A stretch of DNA of 5,286 bases from the NCBI GenBank assembly GCA_017963875.1, contig JAGCTA010000037.1, positions 1 through 5,286 on the forward strand, read 5' to 3'. Origin of the DNA: Victivallales bacterium (GTDB lineage: Bacteria > Verrucomicrobiota > Lentisphaeria > Oligosphaerales > Oligosphaeraceae). The notes beneath the pieces were generated by a model. That model was not told the origin of the DNA and made no database searches. It worked only from the letters and a program-made list of their open reading frames with translations. The position numbers were made by a program, and so were the translations under genes. Shown here piece after piece: positions 1-5,286 of the stretch; the first letter of the stretch is position 1; each line of letters begins with the position of its first letter.

Positions 1-297
1 ATGATGAGGATTCTGTACAAAATTACCAACATAGATGCGATAAGTCGCAAAAGAGTCGAAGATATTCTGAGATTATTGAAGACAGAATATGAAAAATCAC
101 GGACTGAATTGTTGCCATTACAGAATAGATTCAAACTATGGATGGGAATTCACTGTTTTTGGTTTTCTTTCTATCTATTTAAGATTATCCCCGAGTCCAT
201 TAAGCGTCAGATGGCAAGACGGTTGTTAAGGGATATGGGAAAAAGAATCAACGACAAAATCGATCTGCCGTCGAATGATGTCAAGGAGTTATCGTAG
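1..297 (+). CDS. C-terminal part of an unidentified protein, possibly a glycosyltransferase tail (5' end outside the window)
   Basis: The frame is open from the first base and ends at TAG 295-297, giving 98 visible residues. The ATG at base 1 coincides with the window edge, so it need not be the true start; I think the gene continues upstream. The segment is rich in Lys and Arg. It has a predicted helical, charged stretch at residues 14-36 (ISRKRVEDILRLLKTEYEKS), an aromatic hydrophobic stretch at 47-63 (WMGIHCFWFSFYLFKII), then a basic tail (KRQMARRLLRDMGKR). A charged helix followed by a hydrophobic and a basic segment is common at the C-terminus of membrane-associated family 2 glycosyltransferases, and the downstream sugar-nucleotide genes fit that. 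No catalytic motif is visible, so this is inference only. G+C is about 37%, lower than the sampled parts of the neighbours. Its stop overlaps the next start, so the two are probably co-transcribed and translationally coupled. It could also be a complete small protein. Confidence 0.6.
   Translation: MMRILYKITNIDAISRKRVEDILRLLKTEYEKSRTELLPLQNRFKLWMGIHCFWFSFYLFKIIPESIKRQMARRLLRDMGKRINDKIDLPSNDVKELS
283..288 (+). promoter_or_regulatory. Shine-Dalgarno site AAGGAG for the epimerase gene
   Basis: AAGGAG lies inside the last codons of the upstream frame, eight bases before GTG 297-299. It is what settles the GTG start of the epimerase and the one-base stop/start overlap (TAGTG). It shows that the host uses classical Shine-Dalgarno initiation at least here, in contrast to the next gene. 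Confidence 0.85.
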
Positions 298-1274
298 TGG
301 GTTATGAAGATGTCAGATTTCCTTCGGATAGCCTGTTTTTGGTAACTGGCGGGGCTGGATTTATCGGTTCGAATCTATGCGAGGCGATACTGAAAAAGGG
401 TTATCGAGTACGCTGCCTTGATGATTTGTCCACTGGAAAACAGTCTAATGTGGATTTGTTTGTCAACAATCCAAGGTATGAGTTCATCAATGGTGACATC
501 AAGGATTTTCAGACATGCATGAAAGCATGCGAGGGTGTTGACTACGTACTTAATCAAGCGGCCTGGGGCAGTGTGCCGCGTTCTCTTGAATTGCCGCTTT
601 TCTATTGTGCGAACAATATTCAGGGAACGTTGAATATGCTTGAGGCGGCAAGGCAGAATGGTGTCAGAAAATTCATCTATGCCTCCAGTTCCTCTGTTTA
701 TGGAGATGAGGCTGGGTTGCCCAAAATCGAGGGGCGTGAAGGCAATTTGCTATCGCCATACGCTTTGACAAAGCGATGCGATGAAGAATGGGCAAAACAA
801 TATACGATGCATTACGGCTTGCCAACGATAGGGCTGCGTTATTTCAATGTTTTTGGCAGACGCCAGAACCCAGATGGCGCATACGCGGCGGTTATTCCAA
901 AATTCATCAAGATGCTCTTGAACGGGGAACGCCCCAAGATAAATGGCGATGGCAGGCAGAGTCGTGACTTTACATACATTGAAAATGTCATTGAAGCGAA
1001 CCTGAAGGCTTGTTTTGCTTCGCCCAAAGCCGACGGGGAGGTCTTCAACATTGCTTACGGAGGGCGCGAGTTCCTCATTGACATATATCATGCGATTGCA
1101 GATGCCCTAGAAATCAATGTCGAACCGCTGTTTGGTCCAGAGCGCAAGGGGGATATCAAGCATTCACATGCCGACATATCCAAGGCAAGGCATCTTCTGG
1201 ACTACGAGCCTGAATATGATTTTAAAAAGGGACTGGACGAGGCGATTGCCTGGTATCGGAATAATCTGTCATAG
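297..1274 (+). CDS. Nucleotide-sugar 4-epimerase, WbpP/TviC-like (extended SDR family)
   Basis: This is a cytoplasmic NAD-dependent enzyme expected to invert C4 of a UDP-sugar, such as UDP-GlcNAc/UDP-GalNAc or their uronates, for polysaccharide synthesis. The 325 residues show the Rossmann motif GGAGFIG (G18, G21, G24), Asp42 at the end of beta-2 for the NAD ribose, the Ser cluster SSSSVYG at 130-136, and the catalytic pair Tyr155 and Lys159 (SPYALTK). The segments QAAWGSVPRS (87-96), NVFGRRQNPDGAYAAVIPK (184-202) and the INGDG...SRDFTYIENV region closely resemble WbpP of Pseudomonas and TviC of Salmonella Typhi. They fit those enzymes better than GalE. WbpP acts on N-acetylated UDP-hexoses and TviC on the N-acetylated uronate, so the exact substrate cannot be read from the sequence. 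The GTG start is supported by AAGGAG eight bases upstream. Length is normal for the family and no key residue is missing. It sits 53 bases before the kinase/nucleotidyltransferase fusion, whose NDP-sugar product is a plausible substrate. Confidence 0.92.
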   Translation: MGYEDVRFPSDSLFLVTGGAGFIGSNLCEAILKKGYRVRCLDDLSTGKQSNVDLFVNNPRYEFINGDIKDFQTCMKACEGVDYVLNQAAWGSVPRSLELPLFYCANNIQGTLNMLEAARQNGVRKFIYASSSSVYGDEAGLPKIEGREGNLLSPYALTKRCDEEWAKQYTMHYGLPTIGLRYFNVFGRRQNPDGAYAAVIPKFIKMLLNGERPKINGDGRQSRDFTYIENVIEANLKACFASPKADGEVFNIAYGGREFLIDIYHAIADALEINVEPLFGPERKGDIKHSHADISKARHLLDYEPEYDFKKGLDEAIAWYRNNLS

Positions 1275-1327
1275 TTTTGATGAAAGAGTCTTTTTTTTAA
1301 TTAACCTTTTAACCTATTGTCATTATC
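1275..1327 (+). other. A+T-rich spacer with T8 run ahead of the fusion gene
   Basis: The 53-base gap contains eight T in a row (1291-1298), then TTAATTAACC. The T run is not preceded by a convincing G+C-rich stem (only AAAGA-G-TCTTT), so a terminator after the epimerase is unlikely. It could instead be promoter DNA: TTGATG at 1277-1282 is a possible -35, but no good -10 follows at the right distance. No Shine-Dalgarno sequence precedes GTG 1328. Read-through from the epimerase is the simplest reading. Confidence 0.3.
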
Positions 1328-3721
1328 GTGTCTATTGCAGCAGTGATTTTATGTGCCGGGAAAGGCACGCGGATGAGTGATGACTCAAAGAACAAAGTCT
1401 GCTTTGATTGTGCAGGCGTACCAGTCATCAAAAGGATTATCGGCAATATGCGCCTTGCTGGCATATCGCGTTTCATTGTGGTTGTTGGACATCGTGCCGA
1501 GACCGTGATGGATTGCCTGGCTGGGGAAGAGGGCATTGCATACGCCTATCAGAATGAACAGAAAGGGACGGGGCATGCGGCACGTTGTGGTTTGGAAGTA
1601 TTGTCTGAATTGAATTATTCGGAAAAAGCGATTGTGTCCATGGGGGATAAAATCGTTGCTCCAGAAGTCATCCGTAGATTGGTGGCTGCATCTGCCGAGG
1701 CAGAGGTTGTCTGGGGTGTTCAGCCATTGCAGGCCAATCCAGGCGGTGGGCGTGTGGTTGTTTCCAATGGAGTGCCATACGGCGTTGTCGAACTGGCGGA
1801 TGTCGCCTATCATTCCCTTGCAGGTTGTCCAAAAGAGAAATGGCAGGGCGTGCTGGAGAAGATGGGGCTTAACGCGAGAAAATCCGAAAAAGTTCTTGAG
1901 CGTGCAAAAGCCATTCCGCCCGTCGATGGTATTGAACTTAATGGAAGGTATTTCACGGCTGCTGAATTGCGTCAGGTACAATATGCTAATGCGGGCTTGT
2001 ATTGTTTCAATATCAAAGGCATTTTGGACGTACTGGAGCATTGCGGCGCAGACAATGCCCAGGGGGAAATCTATCTTACAGACGCATTGGAGTTTTTTGC
2101 CAGACAAAATGCGGTGAAATTGTTGGAAATCAAACAGGCTGAAGATATGCTGACATTCAGCACACGACCAGAACTTCGCACAATCAGCCGATATTTTCTT
2201 CCAGATGTCCATTCGTGTCTCGAGGCCATTGGACAGGGACGGTGGAAAAAGCGTTTTAAAGAGATATACGGTATGTCATCCAATGGGCAGGATACGCGAT
2301 ATGCACGGCTTCTGGAGGAATTTCTGACGCGTCATGGCAATCGAAAGATTATGATTGCGAGGGCTCCAGGCCGTGTGAATCTCATGGGGCGCCACATAGA
2401 CCATCGTGGAGGCTGCACCAATGTCATAACTATTGACCGTGATATCGTAATGGTTGCGTCTCCACGGGAAGATGATGTCGTTTCCATTGCAAATATGGAT
2501 TGTGAATATGAGCCAGCGGAGTTTTCAATTTCACAATGCCTTGCATTAGGCGAAGGGACTTCGGACTGGCTGTCCTATCTTGAAGCACCTGGAGTCATGG
2601 CTGACCTGGTTGCTCATCGTGGCCACTGGATGAATTACATAAAGTCTGCGGTACTGCGTTTTCAAATGGCCCTTGATATTCCGTTGTGCGGCATGGACAT
2701 TCTTGTAACGGGAAACATCCCTGTCGGTGCGGGGCTGTCGTCATCCTCAGCCATCGTTGTATCGACAGCCGATGCGCTTACTGGCCTGAATTGCCTCAAC
2801 ATCACCACGAAATCCTTTATTGAACTGTGCGGCGAAGGTGAATGGTATGTTGGCTCGCGAGGCGGCGCATCCGATCATGCGGCCATGAAATGTGGAAAGC
2901 AGGGGTATATCCAGCAGTTGAAATTCAAACCTTTTTCTGTAGGGGATAGTTTTGCATTTTCCAATGACTATTCAGTCATTGTTGCGGATAGTTGCCAGAA
3001 GGCACGCAAGTCAGAGGGAAGCAAGGATACGTTCAATGCACGGATTGCCGCTTACGAGTTCGCGTTTATGCTGTTGAGAAAAACGTATGCGCAGCGAGGC
3101 TGGCGTGAGTTCAGGGAATTGGCTGATGTTTTGCCACAGTCGGATATCTACCGCATGTTGAAGCAGTTGCCAGAAAGCATGACACGTGACGAACTTTTGA
3201 AACAGTTGCCGACATCCCAAAGACAACTCAGGAGAATTTTCGCAACCCATGAGGACCCTGGCGAATATGATTTGCGCGGGGTCGCATTGTTTGGCATTTC
3301 AGAATGCCTGCGCTCGAATCTGTTTGGCAAACTACTGGCCAAGGGAAATTATGAAGCCATTGGCGAAATAATTAAAATCAGCCATGACGGCGACCGATTG
3401 ATTAGACGCGATTATTCGGATGCTGTACTTGAACATCTGGCTGAGTCTGACGCGCCTGTCTGGCGGCAATGCGGAGCATATAGTTGCTCTACGCCACGAA
3501 TTGATGAATTGTGTGACTTGCTTGATGGAATCGAGGGGGTACAGGGGAGTTCCCTGGTTGGCGCAGGGTTGGGAGGGAGCGTCATCGCCTTGGTGAAGAC
3601 CGATTCAGCAAAACAAGTCATTGACGTGGTGAATCGAAAATACTATGACAAGTACAACCTGCCGCACAATGCGGACATATATCGCCCAAGCGTCGGCTCG
3701 AAAGTCATTGTCGATTGGTGA
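1328..3721 (+). CDS. Bifunctional sugar kinase / sugar-1-phosphate nucleotidyltransferase (GlmU-like NTase fused to GalK-type GHMP kinase)
   Basis: One 797-residue chain carries two enzymes. Residues 1-285 form a nucleotidyltransferase domain close to the GlmU uridyltransferase: LCAGKGTRM (8-16), Lys23, QNEQKGTGHAA (75-85), the metal-binding Asp in MGD (107), NPGGGRV (137-143), Asn221 in YANAG, and AQGEIYLTD (244-252). No GlmU acetyltransferase repeats follow. After a linker, residues about 323-797 form a galactokinase-like GHMP kinase: RAPGRVNLMGRHIDHRGG (345-362), the phosphate loop PVGAGLSSSSA (465-475), the likely catalytic base Asp516 in GGASDH, and VGAGLGGS (744-751). The long C-terminal helical part resembles human GALK2. 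The expected reactions are free sugar to sugar-1-phosphate, then to NDP-sugar (UTP favoured by the GlmU likeness), in the cytoplasm. The layout mirrors Bacteroides FKP, but the parts differ. Two oddities: Arg355 replaces the usual sugar-contacting Glu, and residues 158-213 form an insertion. The GTG start keeps the AGKGTR loop, whereas the first ATG (codon 16) would delete it; an in-frame TAA at 1310-1312 limits extension. No Shine-Dalgarno is visible. The sugar substrate is unknown. Confidence 0.9.
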   Translation: MSIAAVILCAGKGTRMSDDSKNKVCFDCAGVPVIKRIIGNMRLAGISRFIVVVGHRAETVMDCLAGEEGIAYAYQNEQKGTGHAARCGLEVLSELNYSEKAIVSMGDKIVAPEVIRRLVAASAEAEVVWGVQPLQANPGGGRVVVSNGVPYGVVELADVAYHSLAGCPKEKWQGVLEKMGLNARKSEKVLERAKAIPPVDGIELNGRYFTAAELRQVQYANAGLYCFNIKGILDVLEHCGADNAQGEIYLTDALEFFARQNAVKLLEIKQAEDMLTFSTRPELRTISRYFLPDVHSCLEAIGQGRWKKRFKEIYGMSSNGQDTRYARLLEEFLTRHGNRKIMIARAPGRVNLMGRHIDHRGGCTNVITIDRDIVMVASPREDDVVSIANMDCEYEPAEFSISQCLALGEGTSDWLSYLEAPGVMADLVAHRGHWMNYIKSAVLRFQMALDIPLCGMDILVTGNIPVGAGLSSSSAIVVSTADALTGLNCLNITTKSFIELCGEGEWYVGSRGGASDHAAMKCGKQGYIQQLKFKPFSVGDSFAFSNDYSVIVADSCQKARKSEGSKDTFNARIAAYEFAFMLLRKTYAQRGWREFRELADVLPQSDIYRMLKQLPESMTRDELLKQLPTSQRQLRRIFATHEDPGEYDLRGVALFGISECLRSNLFGKLLAKGNYEAIGEIIKISHDGDRLIRRDYSDAVLEHLAESDAPVWRQCGAYSCSTPRIDELCDLLDGIEGVQGSSLVGAGLGGSVIALVKTDSAKQVIDVVNRKYYDKYNLPHNADIYRPSVGSKVIVDW

Positions 3722-3732
3722 TGAACTTGACC

Positions 3733-3761
3733 GAAAGGACGCAGAATTCAACGCGTCTTTC
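3733..3761 (+). terminator. Imperfect hairpin between the convergent genes, possible shared terminator
   Basis: The left arm GAAAGGACGC (3733-3742) pairs with the right arm GCGTCTTTC (3753-3761), giving nine base pairs with one bulged G and a ten-base loop. It lies 11 bases after the fusion gene's stop and 16 bases beyond the ligA stop on the other strand, where a bidirectional terminator would be expected. Neither side has a proper T run; the + strand continues TCTCAAATTTGA, whose last ten bases (3764-3773, TCAAATTTGA) are themselves palindromic. Termination is therefore plausible by position but weakly supported by sequence. Confidence 0.35.
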
Positions 3762-3777
3762 TCTCAAATTTGATCGT

Positions 3778-5286
<1,509 letters not shown>

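Noticed and set aside
1285..1298. Possible terminator formed by AAAGA-G-TCTTT and the T run after the epimerase
   Set aside because: The arms are five A/T-rich base pairs with a one-base loop, which cannot form a stable stem.
1385..2212. A long - strand open frame of 275 codons opposite the nucleotidyltransferase domain
   Set aside because: The + strand frame carries all the GlmU-like motifs; the antisense product is rich in Cys, His, Phe and Trp with no family resemblance.

Overview
The window looks like the end of a surface-polysaccharide or nucleotide-sugar gene cluster facing a housekeeping gene. Three genes on the + strand are followed, after a 56-base gap, by a convergent NAD-dependent DNA ligase gene (ligA) on the - strand that runs off the right edge. 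It is bacterial DNA: NAD-dependent LigA, tight gene packing and a Shine-Dalgarno/GTG start are all visible. The ligase wording (for example the segments around [35 protein letters not shown] and the DPKFAAWRC zinc-finger region) reminds me of LigA from the Verrucomicrobiota/Lentisphaerota side of the PVC group. That is an impression from memory, not a search result.

Layout. Bases 1-297: an A+T-rich reading frame (about 37% G+C by hand count) that is probably the C-terminal tail of a gene starting before the window, possibly a glycosyltransferase. 297-1274: an extended-SDR nucleotide-sugar 4-epimerase of the WbpP/TviC type, overlapping the previous stop by one base. 1275-1327: a short A+T-rich spacer with an eight-T run. 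1328-3721: a 797-residue fusion of a GlmU-like sugar-1-phosphate nucleotidyltransferase with a galactokinase-type GHMP sugar kinase. 3722-3777: the convergent gap, holding an imperfect hairpin. 3778-5286 (- strand): ligA without its first roughly 285 codons, carrying a roughly 109-residue disordered-looking insertion between helix-hairpin-helix units.

How the genes fit together. The fused enzyme has everything needed in one chain to phosphorylate a free sugar at C1 and then load it onto a nucleotide (probably UTP), giving an NDP-sugar. The upstream epimerase could then interconvert that product at C4 (gluco/galacto forms). Together they look like a compact salvage-to-building-block route feeding a glycan assembly pathway.

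Most interesting points: the kinase/nucleotidyltransferase fusion, which has the same logic as Bacteroides FKP but built from GlmU-like and GalK/GALK2-like parts; an Arg replacing the conserved sugar-contacting Glu of the galactokinase signature, which hints at an unusual, perhaps acidic, substrate; and the LigA insertion, which contains a QxxLxF peptide resembling a sliding-clamp-binding motif.
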